From Heterostelium album PN500 (taxonomy: Eukaryota; Evosea; Eumycetozoa; Acytosteliales; Acytosteliaceae), in assembly GCF_000004825.1 (NCBI RefSeq), contig NW_008805075.1, positions 249,788-313,787 on the forward strand: DNA of 64,000 nt, read 5' to 3'. Below are positions 10,593 through 22,099 of the stretch, one piece after another. Below the pieces are notes generated by a model, which did no database searches, was not told the DNA's origin, and was given only the letters and a program-made list of their open reading frames with translations. A program made the translations under genes and the position numbers. The number at the start of each line of letters is the position of its first letter. Position 1 is the first letter of the stretch.

Positions 10593-13028
10593 TTATTGCT
10601 TGTTCTTCTTGATGTAATTGAGAGCACTACCAGCCTTGAACCATTCAATTTGACCTTCGTTCATGGTGTGGTTGAGGGTGATTTCGAATTCCTTTCCAGT
10701 CTTGGCGTTCTTAACAATACACTTGAGTGGCTTACCTGGGGTGAGGGTCTTGACACCGACGATTGAGATGATGTCGTCACCAGTGATACGATCGTAGTCG
10801 GCTGGGTTGGCAAAAGTGAGTGGCAAGATACCTTGCTTCTTCAAATTGGTTTCGTGAATTCTAGCGAATGACTTGACAATGATGGCACGACCACCCAAGT
10901 GACGTGGCTCCAAAGCGGCATGCTCACGAGAGCTACCCTCACCGTAGTTTTCGTCACCGACGACGACCCAGGAGACACCACGCTTCTTGTAGTCACGAGC
11001 GACAGTTGGGACTGGAGCGGTCTCTCCAGTGAATTGATTCAAGACGGCGTTGGCCTTTCCGTTCTCAGAGTTGATGGCACCGATCAACATGTTGTTGGAG
11101 ATGTTGTCCAAATGACCACGGTACTTCAACCATGGACCGGCCATAGAGATATGATCGGTGGTACACTTACCTTGGACCTTGATGAGGACTTGCATGTCGA
11201 GCAAATCTCCACCATCCCATTTATTGAATGGCTCCAACAATTGGAGACGTTGTGAAGCTGGGTCGACCTTGACCTTGATACCGGCGGCATCCTTTGAGGG
11301 TGGTTGGTAGGTGTCTTCACCTGGATTGAATCCACGTGATGGCAATTCATCTCCACGTGGTGGATCCAACTTGAACTTTTGTCCGTTGGAGTCGACCAAG
11401 TAGTCGGTGACTGGATTGAAAGTGAGGTCACCGGCGATGGCCATAGCAGTGACGATCTCTGGTGAAGCGACGAAAGCATGGGTGTTTGGATTGGAGTCGT
11501 TTCTACCGGTAAAGTTTCTGTTGTAAGAGGTGATGATAGAGTTCTTTTGTCCCTTGACAATGTCGTCTCTCTTCCATTGTCCAATGCATGGACCGCAGGC
11601 GTTGGCCAATACGACACCACCGACTTGCTCGAAAGTCTTCATTTGTCCGTCACGCTCAATGGTGGCACGGATTTGCTCTGAACCTGGGGTGATGGTGAAG
11701 GCAGCCTTTGACTTGATACCCTTGTCCAAAGCTTGCTTGGCGACAGAGGCAGCACGAGACATATCCTCGTAGGAGGAGTTGGTGCAGGAACCGATCAAAC
11801 CGACCATCAATTCCTTTGGCCAGTTGTTATCCTTGACGGATTGAGCGAATTGCGACAATGGGTGTCCACGATCTGGGGTGAATGGACCGTTGACGTATGG
11901 CTCCAAAGTGTTGAGGTCGATCTCGATCAATTGATCGTAGTGGGCGTTTGGATCGGCAACCAAGTTGTCACGGAACTTCAAGGCGTTCTGAGCAATGCCG
12001 GATCTCTCGGTGGCGTTCAAGTAGTCGACCATACGTTGGTTGAATGGGAAGATCGAGGTGGTGGCACCGATTTCAGCACCCATATTACAGATGGTGGCCA
12101 TACCGGTGGCAGACAAAGTGTCGACACCTGGACCGAAATACTCAACGATTGCACCAGTACCACCCTTGACAGTCAAGAGGTGAGCAACACGCAAGATGAC
12201 ATCCTTTGGTGATGACCATCCCTTGAGTTGACCGGTCAACTTGACACCGATAATCTTTGGAGCCTTTAGCTCCCATGGAATACCGGCCATGACGTCGACG
12301 GCATCAGCACCACCGACACCGACGGCAATCATACCCAAACCACCGGCATTTGGTGTGTGAGAGTCAGTACCGATCATCAAACCACCTGGGAAAGCATAGT
12401 TCTCCAAAACGATTTGATGGATGATACCGGATCCGGGCTTCCAGAATCCCATACCAAACTTCTCGGCCGATGAAGCCAAAAAGTCGTAGACCTCCTTGTT
12501 GATGTCTTTGGCAGTGGCCAAATCCTTTTCACCACCCTTGTAGGCTTCGATCAAATGGTCGCAGTGAATGGTGGTTGGTACGGCGGTCTCTGGTAGACCG
12601 GCCGACATGAATTGGAGAACGGCCATCTGGGCAGTGGCGTCTTGCATGGCAACTCTGTCTGGGTGCAACTTCAAGTAGGTGATACCTCTCTCGACCTTGG
12701 TTGATGGGTCTTCCAAGTGACCGTAGAGAATCTTCTCTGCCAAAGTCAATGGTTTGTTGTGGTGCAATCTGAACTGTTTGAGCTTCTTATCGATACCCTC
12801 GTAGTTGACCTTCTTGTTTGGTTCCAAACGGCTCATTGGTGCAGCACCACCAGTAGAGTAACTTCTTTGAGTCATTGATTTCTGTATGTAATTATTATTA
12901 TTATTGTAATATTCGTATAAATATTAGTTGATTGCATTGTTCCAACATCTTCATCAGTTGTGAAGTTCACAAATCAACTTACAATGGATTGGGAAATACC
13001 CCTTCCACCAGATTTAATGAAAGACATA
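10593..13028 (-). CDS. aco2: Mitochondrial aconitase
   Basis: The main exon runs 12881-10593 and encodes about 760 residues from the ATG at 12875. It catalyses citrate/isocitrate interconversion in the TCA cycle. The 4Fe-4S cysteines are Cys364 (GSCTNSS) and Cys427/Cys430 ([10 protein letters not shown]). DSHTPN (171-176) and the swivel-domain motif [18 protein letters not shown] are intact. A GTAAGT...ACATACAG intron (12982-12882) leads upstream to an exon encoding [12 protein letters not shown], which joins in phase to [10 protein letters not shown] and makes a good mitochondrial presequence. However, the nearby ATG (13028-13026) is one base out of frame: the run TTTT (minus strand) would have to be TTT to give MSFIKSGG. 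Without that exon the protein would start at MTQRSYST, with almost no targeting sequence. Confidence 0.93.
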
Positions 13029-13972
13029 TTTATCTTTTATTCTAAAAAAAATTAAAGGTAATACTAAATATTAGTATAAATATACTTTTTTTTTTTGTTT
13101 TATTTCATGAACATCATACACCATTTTAATTAATTAATAAACAAAAAATTAATTATTTTTTCGAAAAAATAAAAAAACAAAAAAATATGATCTACAACTG
13201 AATAATAATATGTTTATGTCATTGTATTTATCATTATTGTTGTTAATTGTTATTGCTATTTATTATGTTTGAATAATTAATACCTTAAAAGGTATAAGAT
13301 TATGTTGTTTGTTTTGTTTGATTGTTGATTTTGATATTGATGTTGATTTAAGATTTGATTATTTTATTTTATTTTATATTTATTATTATTTTTATTTTTG
13401 TTTAATTTATTTATTTATTTATTAATTAATTAAAAAAAAGTGTAGATTGCAATTGCATTGCATTGCTGTTATTGGTTTTGTATACTATACGTTTCGAAAT
13501 ATATGTTGATATATTTAGAAAAAAAAAAAAAAACTAAATAATAAAAACAGCAATAAAATAAATCTGAAGACAAATTATTTTATAGCTGAGCATGCTTGGT
13601 GAAATTCGCATCAAACCCAGGTGAAAAAAAAAAAAAAAAATCAGAAAAAAAATAATTTTTTGGTAGTCACAATTTTTACTTGGGAATAGAAGAAGTTCGG
13701 TCTACTGATTCCCAAAACAACAACACGCTAACAATGTTGACCACCCCGAAAACAGCAATTACATCAGATGTAACCATATTTAAATTAATAGCATAACAAC
13801 AACACCCCATTTGAAACAATAATTGTTTACCAATCCAATACACTAATTGATCGGTTTGCATTAAACTGACAATCAAACAGTTTAAGACATCACAACACAA
13901 CAACAAAAAATACAATCTAATAAATCATAATTACGTCAGTAATTATTCTATCATCAAAAAGTTATTGTTATA
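13029..13972. other. A+T-rich spacer; one weak open frame
   Basis: Mostly homopolymer-rich DNA. The part from 13676 to 13920 is less A+T-rich and has a minus-strand frame of 79 residues that would be hydrophobic and Cys-rich (13915-13676). It has no recognisable family and poor support as a gene, and it directly follows a dead F-box fragment. No RNA gene was recognised. Confidence 0.4.
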
Positions 13973-14197
13973 TTACGGTAGTTTAAAATGTTCATTATTT
14001 TGTTTAATTTCAAAAGTATTAAGAGCAAATAGGTCGATACCATCGGTGTTGAATATTAAATATTTATCTCTCTTATCGTACCATCTTTTACAAACTAAAC
14101 TGAAACAGATGATATCAACGTTGTCATCCAAATGACTTAGTATTTTATTTAATATTAAATGTGATAGATTCACTATTATATTTGGTTGATAGTTCAT
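13973..14197 (-). pseudogene. F-box fragment related to the neighbouring F-box/FNIP gene
   Basis: The 74-residue frame matches the N-terminal F-box region of the plus-strand gene that starts at 14369 (here ICFSLVCKRWYDKRDKYLIFN; there ICFSLTSKKLYNNRDKYLIFN). It stops before any FNIP repeat, and nothing homologous follows downstream. It is arranged head-to-head with that gene over 171 bases of shared promoter. It is most likely an inverted, truncated duplicate. A functional mini F-box protein cannot be excluded. Confidence 0.65.
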
Positions 14198-14368
14198 TAT
14201 TGTTTGAAAAGATCAAAGTCGACCAATTTTAAAAGAGATCTTTTTTTTTTTCATTTTGTTTATTCAGATTTTTACTCAACTAATCACATCATAACTTACT
14301 TAACAAACCATTATTACAACTCACATTCATTACTGACACTGACCAATTAATTGTTATTGTCTGATTAG

Positions 14369-16093
14369 ATGAACATAAATAATAGCATTCAAGATTTTCC
14401 ATATCTATTGATATCTAAAATATTAAGTTTCAAAGAACTGACAGTTTTAGATTCAATATGTTTTAGTTTAACATCTAAAAAGTTATATAATAATAGAGAT
14501 AAATATTTGATATTCAATGATGCTAAAGCACAATTGATTTACAACAGAAGTAATCATTTAACACTTAGATCATACACCAAACAATTTCAACAAATATCGG
14601 ATATTCAATCTTGTAATCTATTGATTTGTGATCATCAAACCTCTCTTAAGACAGAACAAACAAAGTTATATGATTATACAATAGATAGTATGTTAATAAT
14701 ATCAATATTTCAAAATATTTAACTTTTATCAAACTAAAAACTTTTATCATTTTAAAAAGTTACCAACATGAAGAATAAAGATAATCTTTCGGAGAAAATA
14801 CCTTTGAATGTAAAGTGTATTCACGTATTAAATTGGAATGACAATTGTATATTTAATATTTCAGATAGTAGTATAAGCGAACTCTTTATCGCCACTGACA
14901 CCAGTCAAGATATAATATCAGTTTCACTTCCAAACACTCTTGAAAAGATAACTACCTTTAATCGTCTCAATGACTATGTGTTGCCTAATAGTGTTAGAAC
15001 TATGACATTCAATTGTGGAAATCAGCAATTTATTTCAGGATTGTTCCCTCAGTCATTGGAATCACTCAAACTAGCTATGCATCTTTATCCATTGGTTGAA
15101 AACTCTCTACCAAATCTGAAATCCCTCCATTTAAGTTTCTATTCCGATTCAATTGTTAATATTGGAAACCTACCTACATCACTTCAAACTCTGGTAATCG
15201 AGTATGGTTATGTTGATCGAATTGAGAACATATCTGCTATCTCCCAATTTCAAAGACTGACAACAATAGAAGGATGCAGTTTCGAGTGGGTCGCTTCACT
15301 TCCACCATCTGTTACCAGCCTCAAATTTTCCGCTTGCTTTCAAGATACTAATAATATTGAACCTGGTGTCATTCCATCGACAATCACCAATCTCTACTTT
15401 AAAGACATTGGAAAAGTAAAACTACAATCCGGGAGTATACCATCGAGTGTTAGAAAACTAACTATTCTTGGCTATCAGTACGATCTGGAGGCTGGGGTCA
15501 TCCCGATTGGTGTGAAGGAATTCTATATCCTTTTGACTTCTGTTATTTTCACAGTTGAATGTATACCAAGCACTGTGGAATCACTCAAAGTTACCATATT
15601 TTCAAATTACCCTGTAGATCTTCATTCACTACCATCGATCAAGAAACTTTCTTTGGGAAAAAGAAATACCAAGATAAGCAAATTTCCACCGAATTTGGAA
15701 TCACTTAAGTTTAGATTCTGTGAAGATCCTGAATTATTATATTCATCATTACCATCGACCTTAAAGGAACTAACACTCATTTACACTAAACTCATCATCG
15801 ATTCATGGAATGTCAGTGCACACCACCAACCGAAAAGATTGATAATGAAAGTAGATAGCTTTTATTTCAACGAAAACAGGTTGGAAGATCTTCCAATCTC
15901 TGTTGAGATCATCCAAATAGATAGGAATGTAGAACTTCGAAGATTTAATAGTTCAGGTCTATTCATTGGTCACAATCGAGAGTATCCTGTGAATGGTGGA
16001 TTCATAGAATCAACTGAACAATTGAGAGATTTACTTTGCAATGGCGTATTGGAAAGAAATATAAATAATGATAAAATAACAAGCTTCATTTAA
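14369..16093 (+). CDS. F-box/FNIP-repeat-like protein
   Basis: Exon 1 (14369-14687) and exon 2 (14760-16093) are joined by a 72-base GTATGT...AAAAG intron in phase 1, giving 550 residues. Without that intron the frame has stops between the two parts. Residues 5-50 form an F-box-like motif (FPYLLISKILSF, then FSLTSKKLYNNRDKYLIF). The rest is built of leucine-rich units of the FNIP class (SLPNTLEKI, ALPSSVRTM-like LPNSVRTM, GVIPSTITNLYF, GSIPSSVRKLTI, AGVIPIGVKEFYI). Such proteins are greatly expanded in dictyostelids and are presumed SCF substrate receptors. Flanking broken relatives (13973-14197; 16336-16690) mark a local cluster undergoing birth and death. Confidence 0.8.
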
Positions 16094-16335
16094 TATCAAG
16101 TTTCATTACATAAATAAATAAAAAAAATTAATAATAAATTCTAATAATAAATAATAGAAAATCTTATAAAGTTAAAATAAGGTCGCTATTTTAGTTGAAC
16201 ACACTGACCACTTAAGCAAAGGTAACCATTTTTTTTTTTTTTGTCATATGATTATGATAAAAAAATAAACACACTCCTGTTCAATAAACTCAAAACTTTA
16301 TATATTAACCTAATTACAAACATCAAGTTTCTCAA

Positions 16336-16690
16336 ATGAATAAAACAGATAATCTTTCAGAGAAAATACCTTTGAATGTAAATTGTATTCGCCTATTGAA
16401 CTGGCATGACAATTGTATATTTAATATTTCAGATTGTCTACTTATACTATAAGCGAACTCGTTATCGCCACTGACAACTGTCCAAAGACATTGCCAGGAT
16501 CACTTCCAAACACTCTTGAAAAGATAACTATCTACAATCGTCTCAATGAGTATGCCCTACCAAGCAGTGTTAGAACCATGTATTTCAATTGCGATGAACA
16601 GCAATTTATTCCTCGATTGTTCCTCAGTCATTGGAATCACTCAAACTAGCTATGCATCTTAATCCAATGGTTGAAAACTCTACAAAACAA
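16336..16690 (+). pseudogene. Partial tandem copy of the F-box/FNIP gene
   Basis: The sequence closely matches the 5' part of exon 2 of the upstream gene (about 14768-15090): DNLSEKIPLNV, then LNWHDNCIFNISD, then SELVIATDNC and SLPNTLEKITIYNRLNEYALPSSVRTM. An insertion of several bases after NISD breaks the frame near 16440. A second frame break occurs near FLSHWN, and homology ends near 16680. No F-box part precedes it. It is a dead partial duplicate. Confidence 0.8.
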
Positions 16691-16740
16691 TATCAAAAAT
16701 AATAATATTATTATTATGAAAATTAAAATCCTTACATATT

Positions 16741-16917
16741 TCTTCCGTAGAAGAATCAAAGAAATACCTAAAAGAAAACTGTACTCCAATTCAAAGTTTT
16801 AGTTTAGCTTATTCAGATTTATTTACTATAGCTCTTGCACTCAGAAATATATTCATTGATGACTTTATTCTCAACAACATGAAAGATCCTTCAACTCAAC
16901 AATATGTTAAAAAGTAA
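16741..16917 (+). pseudogene. Orphan exon-like fragment
   Basis: After a possible splice acceptor (CCGTAG at about 16750) an open frame reads EESKKYLKENCTPIQ, then FSLAYSDLFTIALALRNIFIDDF and ends at TAA near 16917. It has coding-like composition and codon pattern, but no start codon and no adjoining exons that I can find. The parent gene is not recognised. It lies directly downstream of the dead FNIP copy and may be a relic of the same rearrangement. Confidence 0.4.
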
Positions 16918-17086
16918 ACAAGATTTAATTAATTAATTAATGAATATGGATAAAAATAATTTTGTGTAAATAAAAAGTTGCAATCCGTCAACTATTTAGT
17001 TAGTTATATGAGAAATTGAATAAAAGAAAAAAATAAATAAATATTATTTGATTGTTTTAATTTGTAAAAAGATATATTATATTTCT

Positions 17087-18892
17087 TTAATTTGAAGTTG
17101 GCGAAGTCGATTGAATGACTGGAGAAGTTAAATTATTCATTAGATCTTTGAATGGCTGGAAGATGCTACCGTTGACAAAGTTATTGTCTACTACGTTGAC
17201 GAGGTAGTAAGAGTTGATCATTGATTCCAACACGCGACGAGATTCCGAACCTTCGGGGTAGGTCGATGCCCAACGCGATTGCCACAAGGCGAATGCCTCA
17301 TCCTTCCAGACTACGAAACTGGCGTGGTCGACAACGGTTGGCTGGATGATTTCCTTGCCCGGGAAGATACCCCAGGTGACGGCGTTGGTGCCCTTGGTGT
17401 TGGTCAGTGAATCACCGCGTACGTTGACGGCGTGGTAGGTGATCGAAGGACACTTCTTAAAGTACTCGATGAGCTTGGCGGTGTTCTCTGGCGAGGTGAA
17501 GAACTCGACGTACGCCTTCTGGTAGACGAATCCATGCTTGCCACCCCAACCGTAGTTCTTGTCGGTGGAGCTGGCGCCATTGACTGCCGGCTGACTGTTG
17601 ATAGTGAGAAATCCGTTGCTATTGAGGAAGACCAATGGTTCTTTGATCTCGTCGGACTCGGAAGACAGTGGCAAATCGTTCCATGGAAGTTTCTTGAGGC
17701 GACCGGCGCAATAGTCTGCGAAGCGGTCGTAGACGTCTTGGGTGGAGAGTGGCGCAGCGCCAAAGTCGTCTTTGTTTTGCTCGGCCTGAGCGCTGTTGAA
17801 TTGGAGACTGGAGAGATGGTAGTCAGAGAGGTCACCGAACGCTGGCGAACGGTAGTCACCCCAACGACCATTGGGAAACTCGTCCCAACTTCCGGTTCTC
17901 GAAATGTAGGAACGTGGACGATGCTGCCAGAAGATCGGACGAACCTCCTCCTTGAGACGGTTGGTACTGGCGCACTGTGCCCACGGGAGGTAACGAGCTA
18001 GTTGGTCGGGACGAACCATGTTCAATCCTTTGAGAACCTTACGAACGCTACGCTCGAGATTGAGAGTGTAAAAGTGGAGACCGTCGACACCCGCCTCAAC
18101 GAGACGCTCGCACATCTGAACACAGAGTTTGACACCATACTTTTTGACCTCTTCATCGTTGTCCTTGATGGGCTCGAGCGCCTCGAGGATATGTGGAGGA
18201 ACCGCTGTCTGTGAGAGTGTAGTCATACGCTTGAATCCGGCGTATGTGTGGATTGGCATGATACCAGGGATGATTGGACAGTTGATTCCGATGGCGCGAC
18301 ACTTTCCAACGAAATCATTGAACATGTCGACGTCGTAGAACAACTGGGTGATGATAAGATCGGCACCGGCATCGATTTTGTTCTTTAGGTGCTGGAGGTC
18401 GTCCTCCTTCGAGGTGCAGTCAGAGTGACCCTCTGGGTAACCGGCGACGGCAATTCCAAAGTGGTCGCCGTGCTTCTGACGAATGTAACGCACGAGATCC
18501 GAAGCATATCCGAATCCACCTTCGATCTTCTTCCACTCTTCACCACGTGGTGGGTCACCACGCAGCGCCAAGATGTTACGCACACCCGACGCCTTGGCTT
18601 TCTCAAGGGCAAAGTCGATCTCCTCGACCTTCATGTTGGTGCAGGTAAGATGCATCATTGTCTCGAGACCACAGATATTCTGTGAGGTCTCTGCAATCTC
18701 GAGAGTCAGCTGACTGGTGGAGCCACCAGCACCCCATGTGATATCGACAAACAAGGGCTCCAACAGCAGCATACGACCGAGACGATCGTAGAGATTCTGA
18801 ACACCCTCCATTGTCTTTGGTGGGAAGTATTCGAACGAGTAGAATCTCTGATTCTTTGATTTGTATTCATTAATTTTGTCGATAATTTTCAT
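17087..18892 (-). CDS. mthfr: Methylenetetrahydrofolate reductase (eukaryotic type)
   Basis: A single-exon 601-residue protein. It reduces 5,10-methylene-THF to 5-methyl-THF with an FAD cofactor, feeding methionine synthesis in the cytosol. Residues 1-300 form the catalytic barrel, with FYSFEYFPPKT (the catalytic Glu lies in FEYFPPKT), the TWGAGG motif, HLTCTNM, LRGDPPRG and a QLFYD segment near residues 193-197. Residues 335-590 form the regulatory domain typical of eukaryotic enzymes (WGDYRSPAFGDLSDYHL; AVTWGIFPGKEIIQPT). The length is slightly shorter than human MTHFR, mainly because it lacks a long Ser-rich N-terminal extension. Codon usage is notably rich in G/C-ending codons. Confidence 0.96.
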   Translation of the reverse strand: MKIIDKINEYKSKNQRFYSFEYFPPKTMEGVQNLYDRLGRMLLLEPLFVDITWGAGGSTSQLTLEIAETSQNICGLETMMHLTCTNMKVEEIDFALEKAKASGVRNILALRGDPPRGEEWKKIEGGFGYASDLVRYIRQKHGDHFGIAVAGYPEGHSDCTSKEDDLQHLKNKIDAGADLIITQLFYDVDMFNDFVGKCRAIGINCPIIPGIMPIHTYAGFKRMTTLSQTAVPPHILEALEPIKDNDEEVKKYGVKLCVQMCERLVEAGVDGLHFYTLNLERSVRKVLKGLNMVRPDQLARYLPWAQCASTNRLKEEVRPIFWQHRPRSYISRTGSWDEFPNGRWGDYRSPAFGDLSDYHLSSLQFNSAQAEQNKDDFGAAPLSTQDVYDRFADYCAGRLKKLPWNDLPLSSESDEIKEPLVFLNSNGFLTINSQPAVNGASSTDKNYGWGGKHGFVYQKAYVEFFTSPENTAKLIEYFKKCPSITYHAVNVRGDSLTNTKGTNAVTWGIFPGKEIIQPTVVDHASFVVWKDEAFALWQSRWASTYPEGSESRRVLESMINSYYLVNVVDNNFVNGSIFQPFKDLMNNLTSPVIQSTSPTSN

Positions 18893-21095
18893 TCTCTTTT
18901 TTTCTTTCTATATATAATATATTATATTTTCAATCTAACCAATGTTGTTGATTTCTATTCTATTCTATTCTCTTCTTTTATGTTTTAATTAAAATGTATA
19001 CCTAATAACTAAAATGAAATAAACATTGCAAAGTAAATAATTATCTTATTAGTCAATTTTTCTTTGTTATGTTTTATTTAATTATAAAAAAACAAGCTAA
19101 ACAACAACAACAACATAAACATTTCATTAATTATCACATGCTATATATTCGAATGGGTTAAGTGCAAAGTGTACTACCCACAAAACCAAATTCGTTTAAA
19201 ACACAAACAACAACAACAACTTTATGTATTTTTATTTTTTGAAAATCTTTAGTTAACTTTTAAATTCTTAAACTGTTAAAAGAAAGTGAAAAATAAAGAC
19301 TCGCTACTTGCGTTAGAAAAAAATAGGTGTCATTAACTATATATAGTTGGGGTTGTGAAATTAATTGTAGTATGAAGAAATTGTGTTAATGTGCGAGTGT
19401 TGAGAGTGTTGAGAATGAGAGTGTGTGTTGTGTTTCGACGATAACAAACAAAAAAGTACATATATATATATCTATCATCTATCCAGATGATACAAAAATG
19501 AATGGTCAAACATATCATTTGATAATAAATAAATAAAATAAAAAAACATCTATCTATCTACCTACTCTACTACTACAATAATAACAATAATATTTATTAT
19601 TAAACATATATTTATTTATTATCAAAGTAAAGATATATATTTTGTTTATATATTGCTGAGAGAAGAAGAAACAAAGAGATCTCTATTTCTTTTAAAAATA
19701 AATATAACAATCTGGAATGGAAATGAAAGAATATATAGTTTAAAGTTTTTGATTTATGATACTCGATAGACAATACCTCGCTATCACCCCAAAAAATATA
19801 AAAAACAAACAAAAAAAAAAAAACCAAAGTGATCTTATCAGATTTTGATCATAACAATTTTGGTTTTGAAGTTATCACATTTTTGGTTGGGTGGAGTTTT
19901 TTTACCCAAAAAAAAACAAAAAAAAAAAAACAAAACTAAAGACCTGACATGCTGATCTAAATAATACCTACATTCTTTAAGATTAGATTTAATTTGCAAA
20001 TTTACATAGAAATAAATAGATATATTAATGTGTGTATATAAATAATATGTATAAATAAATCTACATTGTTCAAGAAGATAGAAGAAGAAGAAGAAGAATA
20101 GAGTTAGTTTTTAGTTGAGTTTCAACGACGAACGAATCAAATCATATCATATCAATTGAAATCATCATATCATCATTCATCTAATCAGAATTCATACATA
20201 CATTTAAAATGTTAACACCTAATGAAAAAGCGAGAGATAAATAAAATGATGATGGTGTGTGTGTGTGTGTGTGTGAGTTGTGTAAGTGTGTGTGTGAGAT
20301 ATGGTTCCTGAATGAATATTGTTTGTGGTTCAAAAACCTAACGCTTTTTATCTGGAATGGTTAAAAAAAAAACGATGCTTATTTTTTATTTTATTTATTA
20401 ATTAAATTAAATGGTTTTGGGCAAAGATAAGAAGAGTTCAATGCATTGCATATCTTGTTCTGGGTAAAGAGTAACATCCCTTTTTCTTAAAAACAAACTT
20501 TTTTTATGGTGATAAAAATATCTTTTTCTCTGACTCATCAAAAACATTTTTTTTTTCTTCATAATTTTACAAAAAAACAACATCACGATCACTTTGAAAT
20601 ACCCCTCTGATTTCATTTACATTGCTATTCCCAAAAAGAGATAAGCATATCGAAACTCTTTAATACCAAATCTTATAATCAGTTTTGATTTGTCAGTTCA
20701 CAATAATAATAATATTGAATTATAATGCTTTTTAATTACAATAAAGAAAGAAATCGATAAATTTCGTTTGAAGTTCAACTATGATGATTTCAATAAATAA
20801 AAAAATAATATTAAATATTATAAATAAGTCTTATTTTTTGAATGTTACACAATTAAGAGAAAGGTTATAAACAAATATAAACAAAGTTAATAAATAAATA
20901 AAAAATACAAAGATTGGATTTGTTTACTTTTTTTTTTTTTTGAAGTCGACTGTTGAATTTTTTATAATGAAAATTAATCTATCATAAACAGATTCCAACA
21001 TTATATATATTTTTTGGTTTTGCAAATTGATTTGATCTTGTTTTATATCTTTATCAATATAATATATATTATACTATACTATAGAATACTAAAAT
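18893..21095. other. Long A+T-rich spacer with a (GT)n microsatellite
   Basis: There is no convincing gene in 2.2 kb. A GT dinucleotide run lies at 20255-20275 with a second shorter one near 20287. Islands of slightly higher G+C occur at 19141-19200 and 20400-20480, but their open frames are short and low-complexity. The large size relative to other spacers here suggests long promoters or an undetected non-coding transcript. Confidence 0.5.
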
Positions 21096-21660
21096 ATGTC
21101 TAAACATCGTATGTATTATAGCTAATGTTTGTTTGTTGTTTTAGACATTGATAACTAACTCATTTATAAATTAGATCCCGATTTGATTATGTGTAAGAAG
21201 CAACCAGGTATTGCCATTGGTCGTGTATGTGATAAATGTAAGTGTTTATTTTAATCTAAGGTATAAAAATCTAATGTTTGTGCGTACTAACAGATTTAAC
21301 ATTCGATTCGGAATATAGGTGATGGTAAATGTGTGGTTTGCGATTCATATGTAAAACCAACGACATTGGTCAGAGTTTGCGATGAGGTATGTAAATTTAA
21401 ATAGAATAAATGATAGCACAATTGTTCAATCAATCACTTACTAAATTTATAAATAATAATCTATTTAATAGTGTAACTATGGTTCTTTTCAAGGTAGATG
21501 TGTCATTTGTGGTGGTGTAGGAATTTCAGATGCATACTACTGCAAGGAGTGTACGACACAGGAGAAAGATAGAGACGGTTGTCCAAAGATTGTCAACTTA
21601 GGTAGTTCTAAAACAGATTTGTTCTATGAAAGAAAGAAGTTTGGTTTTAAAAAGAGATAA
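21096..21660 (+). CDS. phf5a: PHF5A/Rds3, SF3b complex subunit
   Basis: Four small exons (21096-21108, 21175-21237, 21319-21386, 21472-21660) join exactly in phase to give 110 residues, the same length as human PHF5A and nearly identical through most of it ([38 protein letters not shown]). The CxxC pairs that form its zinc knot are all present (CDKCDGKC, VCDS, CDECNYG, CVICGG, CKEC). It is a core subunit of the U2 snRNP SF3b complex and contacts the branch-point adenosine pocket. The gene is too fragmented by introns for simple ORF scans; exon 1 is only 13 bases. Confidence 0.97.
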
Positions 21661-22099
21661 CAACAGGAGAGACTACTACTCAATCATAATCACATTTCAT
21701 TCCTCAAGAGACTAATTCAAACATCAGACTTTGGCTATTTATCTTATCAAAAACAAATGGGAACATGACAATGGAAACAAAGCTTATCATTGATATATAT
21801 ATTTTAATGGTTAACTATAATTAATCATTGTGCTCATTATCATCAACATCAACATCTCTATTAATGTATACAAGAAGAAAGTAAATTAAATTCACATTAT
21901 TATATAATAATTTATAATAAACCAAACCAACCAACAAACAAACAATCTACATAATCAACAAACAATAAAACAACAAACAAACAACATCATTTCATCTAAA
22001 AAGGTTATATATTAAAATAAAGTAACTAAAAAAAAAAAAAGAAAGACAAGATTATTTTGTTTTAAATTTATAAATACTATTCAAGAAAAACTCATTATT
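21661..22099. other. Convergent 3' flank, no gene seen
   Basis: Shared terminal region between phf5a (plus) and the PB1-ZZ-FW gene (minus). It has A-rich sequence with several AATAAA-like signals and no open frame of interest. Confidence 0.6.

Noticed and set aside
10899-12212. Several open frames on the plus strand opposite aconitase
   Set aside because: They are shadows of the strongly biased codon pattern of a conserved gene on the minus strand.
13560-13620. A short higher-G+C island (GAGCATGCTTGGTGAAATTCGCATC) that looked tRNA-like
   Set aside because: No acceptor stem, B-box or cloverleaf could be drawn.
19141-19340. A motif ACCCACAA (19176-19183) resembling the DUSE promoter element of dictyostelid small non-coding RNAs
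   Set aside because: No recognisable snRNA, snoRNA, class I RNA or tRNA follows at the usual distance, and an 8-base match is expected by chance in a 64-kb window.
20407-20616. Minus-strand frame of 69 residues upstream of phf5a
   Set aside because: It is Lys/Phe-rich low-complexity with no homology that I recognise, and it is embedded in microsatellite-rich spacer.
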